This document shows, one piece after another, positions 37,017 through 45,579 of a DNA stretch of 64,000 bases. The stretch's first letter is position 1, and each line of letters begins with the position of its first letter. The notes under the pieces were generated by a model, which worked only from the letters and a program-made list of their open reading frames with translations, was not told the DNA's origin and ran no database searches. The position numbers and the translations under genes are program-made. The DNA is from Saccharopolyspora sp. NFXS83 (GTDB lineage: Bacteria > Actinomycetota > Actinomycetes > Mycobacteriales > Pseudonocardiaceae): NCBI RefSeq assembly GCF_026241095.1, contig NZ_JAPFGB010000005.1:186001-250000 (forward strand). Direction: 5' to 3'.

Positions 37017-37113
37017 AAACAGCGATCCGCGGACGCACCGCGGCGGAAGGCGGCCCAGACCGCCGACCGGATCAGCGCACAGCCCCGGACGAGGCAGCAC
37101 GAAGGAGGAACGC

Positions 37114-38358
37114 ATGGGCGAGTTCGCCTACGACGAGCCCACTTCCCTTTCCCGCGTCCTCGCGCTCGCCGACGATCTCTCCGGCGCGGCCGAGACCGCG
37201 GCGGCGCTGCTCCCCGCATTCGGCACCGGCGAACTCCGGCTCTCCGGCACGCGGCCTGAGCACCGATATGCGCACACCGCGCAAGCGGTGGTCTCGAACC
37301 TGGTGGTCGTCGACCTCGACTCCCGGCACGGCCCCGCCGAGCCGACCGCCGCCGCCGTGGACCACGCGCTGCGGGACCGCGGCGCGCGTTCCGCGCACAC
37401 CTTCATCAAGATCGATTCGTTGTTGCGCGGGAACGTCGCCGCCACGCTGAGCGCCGCCGGTCCCGTGGTGTTCGCACCGGCGCTGCCCACCGCCGGGCGC
37501 ACCGTGCGCGGCGGCGTGCTGCACCTGCGCGGCGTCGCGCTGCACGAGACCGCCGCGTGGCGCGCCGAGCCCGCCGCACCGCCCACCGGCATCGCCGAAC
37601 TCCTCGCACCTGGGCCGTGCCGCCACGTCCCGCTGGACGCGGTCCGCTCACCGGACCTGCCCGCCGCGCTGCGCGCGAGCCTCGCGGCGGCCGAGATCCC
37701 GCTGTGCGACGGGGAAACCGACTCCGACCTCGACGCGGTGGTCGCCGCGACGCTGGCGCTCGGATCCGCGACCGCCGGAGTGCGGCTCGCCGGTTCGGGC
37801 GCGCTGGCCGCCGCGCTCGGCCGCGCGCTGCCACCGCACGCCTCCGCCACCGCGCCCGCACCGAACTCCGCGCACGGCCTGCTGTTCGTCGTCGGCACCG
37901 CGGAGCGCACCGCGCGGGAACAGGTGCGCAGGCTCGTCGCCGCCGGGGCCCGGCAGGTCCCGCTCGACGCCTCCGCGCTGCTCGGCGGCGAAGCGGACGC
38001 CGGCCGCATCACCGGCGCGCTCCGACGCGCACCGGTGGTGCTCACGGTGGACGCTCCGGACGGGGTCGACCCGGCGCAGTCCCGCGCCCTGGTCCAGGGC
38101 CTCGCCGACACCGCCCGCCGCGCCGTGGCCGCCGCCGACCGGCCGGTCGACCTGGTGCTGACCGGTGGCGAAACCGCGCGCCGCGTGCTCGACGCGCTCG
38201 GTGTGCCCGCGCTCGCCCCGCTCGCTCAGATCCACCACGGCGCCGTGCACAGCCGCGCCCCCGGCGGCACGTCCGTCGTGACCCGACCCGGCAGCTTCGG
38301 CGAGGCGGACAGCCTCGTCCGCATCGCCGAACACCTGCGTCCCCCAACGGAAGGCTGA
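37114..38358 (+). CDS. Four-carbon acid sugar kinase (DUF1537 family)
   Basis: The 414-residue protein has the two-domain DUF1537 architecture: an N-terminal domain starting VLALADDLSGAAETAAAL (substrate-binding DDLSGA) and HTFIKIDSLLRGN, and a C-terminal nucleotide domain with LLFVVGTAERTAREQV, DLVLTGGETARRVLDALGV and the GTSVVTRPGSFGEADSL end. Known members (DtnK, OtnK) phosphorylate D-threonate, D-erythronate or L-threonate ahead of a PdxA2 dehydrogenase, and that gene follows here by two bases. GAAGGAGG precedes the ATG. It may be a threonate or erythronate kinase; the exact stereoisomer cannot be read from sequence. Confidence 0.9.
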   Translation: MGEFAYDEPTSLSRVLALADDLSGAAETAAALLPAFGTGELRLSGTRPEHRYAHTAQAVVSNLVVVDLDSRHGPAEPTAAAVDHALRDRGARSAHTFIKIDSLLRGNVAATLSAAGPVVFAPALPTAGRTVRGGVLHLRGVALHETAAWRAEPAAPPTGIAELLAPGPCRHVPLDAVRSPDLPAALRASLAAAEIPLCDGETDSDLDAVVAATLALGSATAGVRLAGSGALAAALGRALPPHASATAPAPNSAHGLLFVVGTAERTAREQVRRLVAAGARQVPLDASALLGGEADAGRITGALRRAPVVLTVDAPDGVDPAQSRALVQGLADTARRAVAAADRPVDLVLTGGETARRVLDALGVPALAPLAQIHHGAVHSRAPGGTSVVTRPGSFGEADSLVRIAEHLRPPTEG

Positions 38359-38360
38359 AC

Positions 38361-39362
38361 ATGAGCACCCCTGCCACTCCCCTGATCGCCGTCACCATGG
38401 GCGACGGGGCAGGTGTCGGCCCGGAGGTCACCGTCGGCGCGCTGCTCGACCCGGCGACCCTCGCCCGCTGCCGCCCCGTGGTCATCGGCGACGCCGCGCG
38501 ACTGCGCCGAGCCGCGTCGATCACGGGACTGGACGCGGAGATCTCAGCCGTGGACTCCCCGTCCGACGCGGTGTTCGCGCCCGGCCGCATCAACGTCATC
38601 GACCTCGACCTGCTGCCCGACGAGCTGCCGTGGGGGGAGATCTCCCCGGTGGCCGGGGACGCCGCCTACCAGTACGTCCGGGTCGCCGCCGAACTGGCCA
38701 TGCGCCGCGAAGTGCAGGGGATCTGCACCGCGCCGCTGAACAAGGAGGCGCTGCACGCCGCCGGGCACCTGTACCCGGGCCACACCGAACTGCTCGCGCA
38801 CCTGACCGGAACCGAGGAGGTGTCGATGATGCTGTCCACGCCCAAGGTCAAGGTGGTGCACGTGACCACGCACATCGGGCTCGTCGACGCCGTCGCGAAG
38901 ATCGAACCCGGCCTGGTCGAACGCACCGTGCGACGCGGCGACCGGGCCATCCGCGGTTCCGGGGTCGCCGCACCGCGCATCGGGGTGTGCGGCATCAACC
39001 CGCACGCCGGGGAGAACGGACTGTTCGGCTACGGCGAAGAAGAGGAGAAGATCGTCCCGGCGATCGCGAAGCTGCGCGCCGACGGCATCGACGCGCGCGG
39101 GCCGCTGCCCGCCGACACCGCGTTCTTCCTCGCCGGACGGGGTGATTACGACCTGATCGTCGCCATGTACCACGACCAGGGCCACGGCCCGGTGAAGGTG
39201 CTCGGCATCGAAGCCGGGGTGAACATCACGGTGGGCCTGCCGGTGATCCGCACCTCCGTGGACCACGGCACCGCCTTCGACATCGCGGGCACCGGCACGG
39301 CGGGCGTGGGTAGCATGATCGAGGCCATGCGGCAGGCCGCCGAACTCTCGGTCGCCGCTTGA
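38361..39362 (+). CDS. PdxA2-like 4-phospho-threonate/erythronate dehydrogenase
   Basis: The product (333 residues) belongs to the PdxA family: MGDGAGVGPEVTVGAL at the start, CTAPLNKEALHAAGHLYPGHTELLA, VHVTTHIGLVDAVAKI, GINPHAGENGLFGYGEEE, the metal-binding MYHDQGHGPVKVLG and VIRTSVDHGTAFDIAGTG. Conserved His of HTELL and HDQGH and the Asp of the HGTAFD region form the metal site. With a DUF1537 kinase next to it, the usual reaction is NAD-dependent oxidation and decarboxylation of a 4-phospho acid sugar to dihydroxyacetone phosphate and CO2, rather than vitamin B6 synthesis. Confidence 0.92.
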   Translation: MSTPATPLIAVTMGDGAGVGPEVTVGALLDPATLARCRPVVIGDAARLRRAASITGLDAEISAVDSPSDAVFAPGRINVIDLDLLPDELPWGEISPVAGDAAYQYVRVAAELAMRREVQGICTAPLNKEALHAAGHLYPGHTELLAHLTGTEEVSMMLSTPKVKVVHVTTHIGLVDAVAKIEPGLVERTVRRGDRAIRGSGVAAPRIGVCGINPHAGENGLFGYGEEEEKIVPAIAKLRADGIDARGPLPADTAFFLAGRGDYDLIVAMYHDQGHGPVKVLGIEAGVNITVGLPVIRTSVDHGTAFDIAGTGTAGVGSMIEAMRQAAELSVAA

Positions 39363-39456
39363 GGTTCCGCGCGGCGATCCGCTCGCACCGAGCTCCCGGT
39401 CCACGGTGGACTCGGGGGTGAACCCGACCACGACCCGCTCCGATGGGAGGACGACG

Positions 39457-40236
39457 ATGTCCCGCGGATCACGAGACCGCCGCGCCGCCATCGTGCGGCT
39501 GGCCACCACTTCCGGGCTGGCCAGCGTGGACGAGCTCTCCGAACGGTTCGGGGTCACCGCCTCGACCATCCGCCGCGACCTGGCGCAGCTGGAATCGGCG
39601 GGGCGGCTCGCCCGCACCTACGGCGGGGCGATGGCGCTGGACCCGCACCAGGAGACCTCGCTGCGGCAGCGCAGCGGCGAGGCGCACGAGGCGAAGCACG
39701 CCATCGCGGCATGGGCGGCGCGGCAGGTCCGGCCCGGCGAGACGGTGCTGCTGGACGCCGGGACCACGACGGGCGCGCTCGCCCGCGCGTTGCGCGACGC
39801 GCGGGACCTGACGGTCGCCACCACCGGGCTCACCGTGCTGCAGGAGCTCACCAACGCGGAAGGCGTGCGCGTGGAATGCCTCGGCGGCACGCTGCGCCAC
39901 CTCAGCCAGGGCTTCGTCGGGCCGCTCACCGAGGCCGCCCTGAGCCGGATGACCTTCGACCGGGTCTTCCTCGGCGCCGACGGCGTCACCGCCGAGCAGG
40001 GGATCTGCGAGGCGGACCTGCAGCAGACCCGGCTCAAGGAGCTCATGGCGCAGCGCGCGGACCACGTGTACCTGCTGGTGCACTCGACGAAGCTGGGGCG
40101 CCGCCCGTTCCACGCGTGGGCGCCACTGCCCGAGCGGTGGACGCTGGTCACCGACGCGGACGCCGATCCGGCCGCCACCGCCCCGTTCCTGAGCCGCGGC
40201 GTCGACGTGGTCGTCGCGGACCGGCAGGAGCCGTGA
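39457..40236 (+). CDS. DeoR family transcriptional regulator
   Basis: ATG 39457 follows GGGAGG by six bases. The 259-residue protein has a DeoR helix-turn-helix (IVRLATTSGLASVDELSERFGVTASTIRRDLAQLESAGRLARTYGGAMAL) and the sugar-phosphate-sensing DeoRC domain (LLDAGTTTGALARAL, VFLGADGVTAEQGICEADLQQTRLKELM). These regulators usually repress a sugar operon until a phosphorylated intermediate binds. It follows the kinase and PdxA2 genes by 94 bases and is the best candidate regulator of both divergent operons. Confidence 0.93.
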   Translation: MSRGSRDRRAAIVRLATTSGLASVDELSERFGVTASTIRRDLAQLESAGRLARTYGGAMALDPHQETSLRQRSGEAHEAKHAIAAWAARQVRPGETVLLDAGTTTGALARALRDARDLTVATTGLTVLQELTNAEGVRVECLGGTLRHLSQGFVGPLTEAALSRMTFDRVFLGADGVTAEQGICEADLQQTRLKELMAQRADHVYLLVHSTKLGRRPFHAWAPLPERWTLVTDADADPAATAPFLSRGVDVVVADRQEP

Positions 40237-40283
40237 TCGGGCTCGGAGAGCCCCGCGCGGAACGGTCCTGCCGCCGGTGCGTC

Positions 40284-40320
40284 GTCAGCGGCGGAGCCGC
40301 TGAGGTTCCGCCCGCTGCGC
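40284..40320 (-). repeat. Partial copy of the dispersed palindromic repeat
   Basis: Read on the reverse strand this segment gives GCGCAGCGGGCGGAACCTCA followed by GCGGCTCCGCCGCTGAC. It matches the left arm and the hairpin core of the repeats at 42892 and 51396 with the middle missing. It lies between the DeoR and LysR stop codons, so it may act as a two-way terminator. Confidence 0.6.
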
Positions 40321-40338
40321 AGGTCGTGGAAGAGCCCC

Positions 40339-41259
40339 TCAGCGCCTCCCGCGCAGCGCGGCGCTGACACCGGGGCACTGCCTGCGGGTGGTGTCGAGGA
40401 ACGCGGCGAGCACCGGGGAACGGTCCCGCGCCCGGAACGACATGACCAGCTCCGGCAGGTCGACCCGCGGGCGCACCTCGCTGATCCAGGTGTCCGGTCG
40501 GGGGGCGGCGCGCACGCAGGCCGGGACGAGCCCCACACCGATGCCGCAGGCGGCGAGCCCGACGATGGTGTGCACGTCGCGGGCTTCGGTGGCGCGGCCC
40601 AGCGCGGGCGCGTCCTCGCCGAGCAGCCCGCGCAGAGCGGCTCGGATGCGGGGTTCCTCGTCGGCCGGGGCGATGATCAGCGCCTGCTCTCGCAGTTGTT
40701 CCGCTCGCACCGAGGCCTGCCCGGCGTAGGGGTGGGCGGCGCCGACGACGGCGACGAGCCGGTCGGTGCCGACGGTGACCGAGACGAGGTCCTCGGCTCC
40801 GGCGCCGCGAGCAGCGCCGCGCCCGATGGTGACGTCCAGGTCCCCGGCGAGCAGCGCGGCGGCGCTGCACGCGGTCGACATCTCCTGCAGCTGCAGCCGC
40901 ACGTCCGGGTGCTCGCGGCCGAAGCGGCCCAGCAGCGGCGGCAGCAGTTCCAGCAGCGCCGAGCCGATGAACCCCAGCCGCAGCCGCCCCGTTTCCCCGC
41001 GCGCGGCCCGTCCGGCGTCCCCTGCGGCGGCCGTCATCTCCGCGAGCGCCCGCCGCGCCCGGTCCAGGAACGCCTCCCCCGCCGCGGTGGGGAACACGCC
41101 GTGCGGTGTGCGGTCGAACAGCCGGGCGCCGACCTCCCGCTCCAGGGCCGCGATCTGCTTGGACAGCGGGGGTTGCGCGATGCCGATGGCGGTCGCCGCG
41201 CGGCCGAAGTGCTGGTGTTCGGCGAGGGCGAGCGCGTAGCGCAGGTGCCGGGCTTCCAC
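40339..41259 (-). CDS. LysR family transcriptional regulator
   Basis: The 306-residue protein has the LysR helix-turn-helix at its N-terminus (MEARHLRYALALAEHQHFGRAATAIGIAQPPLSKQIAALEREVGARLFDRTPHGVFPTAAGEAFL) and the periplasmic-binding-like effector domain (LRLGFIGSALLELLPPLLGRFGREHPDVRL). It resembles the BenM/CatM branch. It is divergent from an alpha/beta hydrolase gene and most probably controls it, with a perfect 12-bp palindrome in the gap. Confidence 0.93.
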   Translation of the reverse strand: MEARHLRYALALAEHQHFGRAATAIGIAQPPLSKQIAALEREVGARLFDRTPHGVFPTAAGEAFLDRARRALAEMTAAAGDAGRAARGETGRLRLGFIGSALLELLPPLLGRFGREHPDVRLQLQEMSTACSAAALLAGDLDVTIGRGAARGAGAEDLVSVTVGTDRLVAVVGAAHPYAGQASVRAEQLREQALIIAPADEEPRIRAALRGLLGEDAPALGRATEARDVHTIVGLAACGIGVGLVPACVRAAPRPDTWISEVRPRVDLPELVMSFRARDRSPVLAAFLDTTRRQCPGVSAALRGRR

Positions 41260-41315
41260 CCGTTGAGCCTACGCACGCGACTCGTCATGCCGTTGGGATA
41301 TCGCGGACGGGCTTG

Positions 41316-41327
41316 CGAGATATCTCG
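41316..41327. promoter_or_regulatory. Perfect 12-bp palindrome between LysR and hydrolase genes
   Basis: CGAGATATCTCG is a full palindrome containing the T-N11-A-type arrangement common to LysR sites together with the nearby GGGATATCGCGG at 41295-41306. It lies 56 bases from the LysR start and 81 bases from the hydrolase start. Confidence 0.55.
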
Positions 41328-41408
41328 GTGGATCAGCGGGTGATCGGCGGCTGAACTGGATCCGCGCTCGGGATCACGGGCGCGCACCCCAGCAGGAAGA
41401 GCCGCGCC

Positions 41409-42281
41409 ATGACCGCATCATCCGCAGTGGACACCCTGTTCGTGCTCGTGCACGGGGCCTGGCACTCCTCCGCGCAATGGGCGGCCACGCAGCGCGCCCT
41501 CACCGCGCGCGGCGCGGCGAGCGTCGCCGTCGACCTGCCCGGACACGGCTTCGACGCGCCGCTGCCGAGCGGTTACGCCGAGCCCGGCCAGCCCGGACTG
41601 GACACCGAGAAGTCCGCGCTGGCCGGCACGACGATGCACGAGGCGGCGGCGCCGATCGTCGCGGCACTGCGCACCGCGCGCCGATATCCGCAGGTGGTGC
41701 TCGTCTCGCACAGCGCGGGCGGCGGCCCGGCCTCGCTCGCGACGGAGCTCGCACCGGAGCTGGTGGACCTGCAGGTGCACCTGTCGTCGTTCGTCCCGGC
41801 CGGGCGGCCCCGGTTCGCCGACTACATCACCGCGCCGGAGAACGCCGACGCGCTCGGCGCGGGCCTGCACGTCGCCGACCCCGAGGTCGTCGGCGCGATG
41901 CGGATCAACCCGCTGTCCACCGATCCCTGCTACGTCGAGGAGCTGCGCCGCACCCACTACGGTGACACCCCTGCCGCCTCGTTCACCCGCTGGCGGCACG
42001 CGCTGAGCCCGGACCTGCCGATCGCGATCCCGACCAGCGCGGTCACCGTGACCGCCGAGCGCTGGGGCAGCGTGCCGCGCGCCTTCGTGCGCTGCGCCGC
42101 GGACCGCGCCCTCACCCCCGCCGTGCAGGACCTGATGATCGCCGAAGCCGACGCGGCCATGCCCGCGCGCCCGTTCGCCGTCCGCACGCTGCCGGGCGGG
42201 CACACCCCGTTCGCCGCCCGCCCGGACGACCTGGCGACCGCGCTGATGTCGGTGCTGCGCCGACCGCGAGCCGCCGGGTGA
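41409..42281 (+). CDS. Alpha/beta hydrolase (EstX/methylesterase-like)
   Basis: The product (290 residues) is a cytosolic serine hydrolase: the oxyanion-hole motif LVHGAWHSSAQW, DLPGHGFDAPLP, nucleophile Ser in VSHSAGGGPASL, and a late His in LPGGHTPFAARPDDLA with Asp in CAADRALTP. The HGAWH and D-R-ALT patterns match the group of plant-methylesterase-like hydrolases. A divergent LysR gene probably governs it. The substrate is unknown. Confidence 0.9.
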   Translation: MTASSAVDTLFVLVHGAWHSSAQWAATQRALTARGAASVAVDLPGHGFDAPLPSGYAEPGQPGLDTEKSALAGTTMHEAAAPIVAALRTARRYPQVVLVSHSAGGGPASLATELAPELVDLQVHLSSFVPAGRPRFADYITAPENADALGAGLHVADPEVVGAMRINPLSTDPCYVEELRRTHYGDTPAASFTRWRHALSPDLPIAIPTSAVTVTAERWGSVPRAFVRCAADRALTPAVQDLMIAEADAAMPARPFAVRTLPGGHTPFAARPDDLATALMSVLRRPRAAG

Positions 42282-42420
42282 TCTCGACCGGAGGAACCGG
42301 CGGTGTCCCGGTGCGCCGCGGGAATAGCACTGCGCCCGCGGCGTTGAACCGTTCAGGCCTTGATCCGGGAGCAGAACCGCGATCGAGGTCCCCGAACCGA
42401 CCGCAAGAGGAGCATGTTCA

Positions 42421-42858
42421 GTGGGCAACAGCAACGAGGCAGTGGAATTGAGCCCGACCGACTGGGTTCAGGACCAGACGAAGAAGATCCGCGAAACCGG
42501 GACCACCGAGGGCCTCGAGATCAAGGGGTCGCCGATCGTGCTGCTCACGTTGCGCGGCGCCCGGTCCGGCAAGCTGCGCCACACGCCCGTGATGCGGGTC
42601 GAGCACAACGGCAGCTATGCGGTCGTCGCCTCCAAGGGCGGTGCGCCGGAGCACCCGACCTGGTACTACAACATCAAGGCCCACCCCGAGTTCCCGCTCC
42701 AGGACGGTGCCACGACCAAGGAGTACGTCGCCCGCGAGGTCGAGGGCACCGAGCGCGCCGAGTGGTGGGAGCGCGCCGTCGCCGCGTTCCCGTCGTACGC
42801 CGAGTACCAGGAGAAGACCGACCGGCACATCCCGGTCTTCGTACTCGACCCCAAGTGA
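42421..42858 (+). CDS. Nitroreductase family deazaflavin (F420)-dependent oxidoreductase (Ddn-like)
   Basis: The 145-residue split-beta-barrel protein matches the Ddn/FDOR-A type: IVLLTLRGARSGKLRHTPVMRVEHNGSYAVVASKGGAPEHPTWYYNIKAHPEFPLQDG is the hallmark block, with the RSGK and HPTWYYN residues that contact F420 and the substrate. GTG 42421 follows AGAGGAG. Such enzymes reduce quinones or nitro compounds. It is monocistronic. Confidence 0.93.
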   Translation: MGNSNEAVELSPTDWVQDQTKKIRETGTTEGLEIKGSPIVLLTLRGARSGKLRHTPVMRVEHNGSYAVVASKGGAPEHPTWYYNIKAHPEFPLQDGATTKEYVAREVEGTERAEWWERAVAAFPSYAEYQEKTDRHIPVFVLDPK

Positions 42859-42891
42859 CGTCAACGCCCGTCCGGTCGGTCCATCCGGAGT

Positions 42892-43065
42892 GGTCCGCGT
42901 AGGGGGCGGGTGGCGGAACCTCAGCGGTTTCCTCGCCGCGGGATGGATTTCGCGTGTGGCTGCACGACACGCACGATCGCCGTCCTCGCGAGGAACCCGC
43001 TGAGAACCCGCCGGTGAACGCCTTGCTCGAGCTGGCCGCTGCTCAGCGGCTCCGCCGCGAGCAGA
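42892..43065 (+). repeat. Dispersed palindromic repeat, copy A (about 170 bp)
   Basis: This segment aligns along its length with 51396-51575 by eye at roughly 80 percent identity. It contains long arms CTCAGCGGTTTCCTCGC (42920-42936) and GCGAGGAACCCGCTGAG (42988-43004), 16 of 17 positions pairing, and a second hairpin core at 43041-43062. It lies between two convergent genes. No coding sequence or transposase is inside. Confidence 0.82.
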
Positions 43066-43102
43066 CGGCGCTGCAGGCACCTGGTCGAGGCTCCGAGCGA
43101 GC

Positions 43103-43903
43103 TCAGTCCTGGAGTGCGGCGATGCGGTCCTCCAGGTAGGCGTCCCAGTCCGCCGCGCGGCTGCGCAGGTGCGGGCGGACGTTGTCGTCGGTCTGCAGCA
43201 TGAAGCGGTTCGCGAGGATCGCCTCCGCGACCTGCTCGCCGACCTGTTCCGGTTGCAGCGCCTCGAATTCCGGGCCGGGCCCGCAAGTCGTGGTCTCCGG
43301 CCCGAACGACCGGATCGACCCGGCGATGCCGGTCACCACCGGTCCGGGGCACAGCACGGTGACGCCGATGCCCTGCGGACGCAGGTACAGCGCGAGCCCT
43401 TCGGAGAGCTGGATCAGCGCCGCCTTCGACGCCGCGTAGGGCAACCGGTCGTAGGAGTAGGTGAACAGCCCCGCGAACGACGCGGTGTTCACCAGGTGCC
43501 CCGATCCCTGCTCCACCAGCAGCGGCAGGAACGCGGAATTGCTGCGCACCACGGACATCAGGTTGATGTCGAGCACCCGCTGCCACTCGGCGACCGGGAT
43601 GTGCTCGGGCAGTCCCCGGGTCAGCACACCGGCGTTGTTCATCACCACGTCGACCCGGCCGAAACCGTCCAGTGCGGACCGCCGCAGCTCCTCGAACGCG
43701 CCCTCCGCCGCCACGTCGCAGGGCACCGCGAGCGCGGATCCGCCCGCCGCCGCGATCTCACCGGCGACCCGCTCGGCGCCGTCCGCGTCGATGTCGGCGA
43801 TCACGACCCGAGCGCCTCGGCGAACCAGCGACCACGCGGCGGCCCGGCCGATCCCGCTCGCCGCGCCGGTGATCACCGCGACCTTGTCCTGCAGCGTCTC
43901 CAC
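43103..43903 (-). CDS. SDR family NAD(P)-dependent oxidoreductase
   Basis: The product (266 residues, GTG start after GGAGGG) is a classical short-chain dehydrogenase: TGAASGIGRAAA cofactor loop, NNAGVL, catalytic Ser in NTASFAGLF, and Tyr/Lys in PYAASKAAL. The acidic ADIDADG after strand 2 suggests NAD preference. The substrate is unknown. Its neighbour upstream is a same-strand TetR gene 77 bases away. Confidence 0.92.
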   Translation of the reverse strand: METLQDKVAVITGAASGIGRAAAWSLVRRGARVVIADIDADGAERVAGEIAAAGGSALAVPCDVAAEGAFEELRRSALDGFGRVDVVMNNAGVLTRGLPEHIPVAEWQRVLDINLMSVVRSNSAFLPLLVEQGSGHLVNTASFAGLFTYSYDRLPYAASKAALIQLSEGLALYLRPQGIGVTVLCPGPVVTGIAGSIRSFGPETTTCGPGPEFEALQPEQVGEQVAEAILANRFMLQTDDNVRPHLRSRAADWDAYLEDRIAALQD

Positions 43904-43980
43904 GATCGCCCTCCTCGCGCCAGTCGATCAGCGTCGAACCTACGCGAGCGGACGGCGAGCACTCCCCGGAACCTCCGTCG

Positions 43981-44535
43981 TCACTCCAGCGCGCGCAGGG
44001 CGGTCGCGACGTCGGCCACGCAGTCGGCGAAGCCGGACCGGTCGTCCGATGTCCAGCGCGCGAACGCGACCTGGAAGACCGTCACCGCGCTGTGCGCGGC
44101 GAGGCTCGCGGTGGGTTCCTCGACGCCGCGCTCGTGCAGCGCCCGGATCGTCGAGTCGGCCATCGACGCGAGCTTGAGCAGTTCGCGCTCTTGCAGGCTC
44201 GGGTTCGCGGCGATGATCGCGGATCGCCGCACGGAGCGGTCCCGGCGGTCCCGCAGCAGCTCGCCGCCCGCGACCATCCCGGTCAACGCCGCGTCCAGCG
44301 GGGACAGGCCGTCCGGCGCGGCGAGGATCGCGTCGTGGGCGGTCCGCTGCATGGTCTCGGAGCCGTCGAAGAGGACTTCCCGCTTGTCGGCGAAGTGCCG
44401 GAAGAACGTGCGTTCGGTGACGCCGGCGCGGGCGGCGATGTCGCCCGCGGTGGTCTGCTCGAAGCCGCGCTCGGCGAAGAGCTCCAAGGCGGCGCGGATC
44501 ATGCGCCCTTGCGCGTCCGGTTCCCAGCGAGCCAT
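43981..44535 (-). CDS. TetR family transcriptional regulator
   Basis: The product (184 residues from ATG 44535) has the TetR helix-turn-helix ALELFAERGFEQTTAGDIAARAGVTERTFFRHFADKREVLFDGS and a variable ligand domain. An upstream ATG 11 codons earlier would lie inside the palindromic operator, so the shorter form is preferred. It is divergent from the NAD-dependent epimerase gene and probably represses both itself and that gene through the palindrome between them. Confidence 0.92.
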   Translation of the reverse strand: MARWEPDAQGRMIRAALELFAERGFEQTTAGDIAARAGVTERTFFRHFADKREVLFDGSETMQRTAHDAILAAPDGLSPLDAALTGMVAGGELLRDRRDRSVRRSAIIAANPSLQERELLKLASMADSTIRALHERGVEEPTASLAAHSAVTVFQVAFARWTSDDRSGFADCVADVATALRALE

Positions 44536-44561
44536 GCCGAGGAGTGTAGTGATGACAGTCG

Positions 44562-44599
44562 CTGACATCGACTGCTACTGTCGATGTCAGTCACTGACA
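44562..44599. promoter_or_regulatory. TetR operator: overlapping palindromes between regulator and epimerase genes
   Basis: CTGACATCGAC (44562-44572) and GTCGATGTCAG (44580-44590) form a perfect 11-bp inverted repeat with a seven-base spacer. A second one, TGTCAGT C ACTGACA (44585-44599), overlaps it. The pair fills the short divergent gap, as expected for an autoregulated TetR switch. Confidence 0.82.
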
Positions 44600-44622
44600 T
44601 GAACCAACAGGGGGAGATCGCC

Positions 44623-45519
44623 TTGCGCATCTTCATCACCGGTGCCTCCGGCTGGATCGGATCGGCCGTCACCGACGAACTGCTCGCCCACGGCTACGCG
44701 GTCGTCGGCCTCGCCCGCTCCGACGCCTCCGCCGCGGCCCTGGAAGCCAAGGGAGCCACCGCCCATCGCGGCGACCTCGACGCCCCGGACGGCTTGGCCG
44801 CTGCCGCCGCGCAGGCCGACGGCGTCATCCACCTCGCCTTCAAGCACGACTTCTCCGACTACGCCGGGGCGGGCCGCAGCGAGCGGGCCGCCGTCCAGCG
44901 GATGCTGGAGGCGATGGACGGCGACCGGCCGTTCCTGCTCGCCTCCGGACTGGCCAAAGGTGACCTGGACCGGCCGCTGACCGAGGACGACTCCGCACCG
45001 TTCCACGGCGCCGACTCCGCTCGCGGCGGCAGCGAGAACCTCGCGCTGTCCTACGCCCAACGCGGTGTGCGCGCGGTGGCGCTGCGCTTCTCCGCGACCG
45101 TGCACGGCACGGGCGACCCCGGATTCACCTCGGTCCTGACGAAGATCGCGAAGGAGCACGGCGCGGCCGGGTACATCGGCGACGGCTCGACCCGCTGGCC
45201 CGCCGTGCACCGCGCCGACGCCGCGCGGATGGTCCGGCTCGCGTTGGAGAAGGCCCCGGCGGGCTCGCGGCTGCACGCGGTGGCCGAGAGCGGAATCCCC
45301 TCCCGCGACATCGCCGCCGCCATCGGCGAACAGCTGGGCGTGCCCGTGATCTCGGTCGCCCCGGAGGACGCCGAGACCCACTTCGGCTGGATCGGCGGCT
45401 TCTTCGGCATGGACGCCGCCGCGACGAACGAGCGCACGCGAGAACTGCTCGGCTGGACCCCTACCGGCCCGACCCTCCTGGAGGACATCGCCGCCGGGGC
45501 CTACGCGCTGCCGGAGTGA
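44623..45519 (+). CDS. NAD-dependent epimerase/dehydratase (extended/atypical SDR)
   Basis: TTG 44623 follows GGGGGAG by six to seven bases and puts the Rossmann motif right at the start (RIFITGASGWIGSAVTDELL); an ATG eight codons earlier is possible. The 298-residue product shows HRGDLDAPDGL, VIHLAFKHDFSDY and the C-terminal RWPAVHRADAARMVRLALE and FGMDAAATNERTRELLGWTPTGPTLLEDI, typical of the YeeZ/3-beta-HSD-like group. The catalytic YxxxK is only loosely seen (LALSYAQRG), so activity may be limited to reductase-like roles. It is the target of the TetR operator. Confidence 0.9.
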   Translation: MRIFITGASGWIGSAVTDELLAHGYAVVGLARSDASAAALEAKGATAHRGDLDAPDGLAAAAAQADGVIHLAFKHDFSDYAGAGRSERAAVQRMLEAMDGDRPFLLASGLAKGDLDRPLTEDDSAPFHGADSARGGSENLALSYAQRGVRAVALRFSATVHGTGDPGFTSVLTKIAKEHGAAGYIGDGSTRWPAVHRADAARMVRLALEKAPAGSRLHAVAESGIPSRDIAAAIGEQLGVPVISVAPEDAETHFGWIGGFFGMDAAATNERTRELLGWTPTGPTLLEDIAAGAYALPE

Positions 45520-45579
45520 CCCGTCCCCGTGCTGCTCCGCTCGAACGCGGAGCGGCACAGGCGGTCGCGTCCCGATCCA

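Noticed and set aside
38361-39362. Vitamin B6 biosynthesis PdxA
   Set aside because: The DUF1537 kinase directly upstream and the DeoR gene point to the PdxA2 acid-sugar role; no other B6 genes are adjacent.
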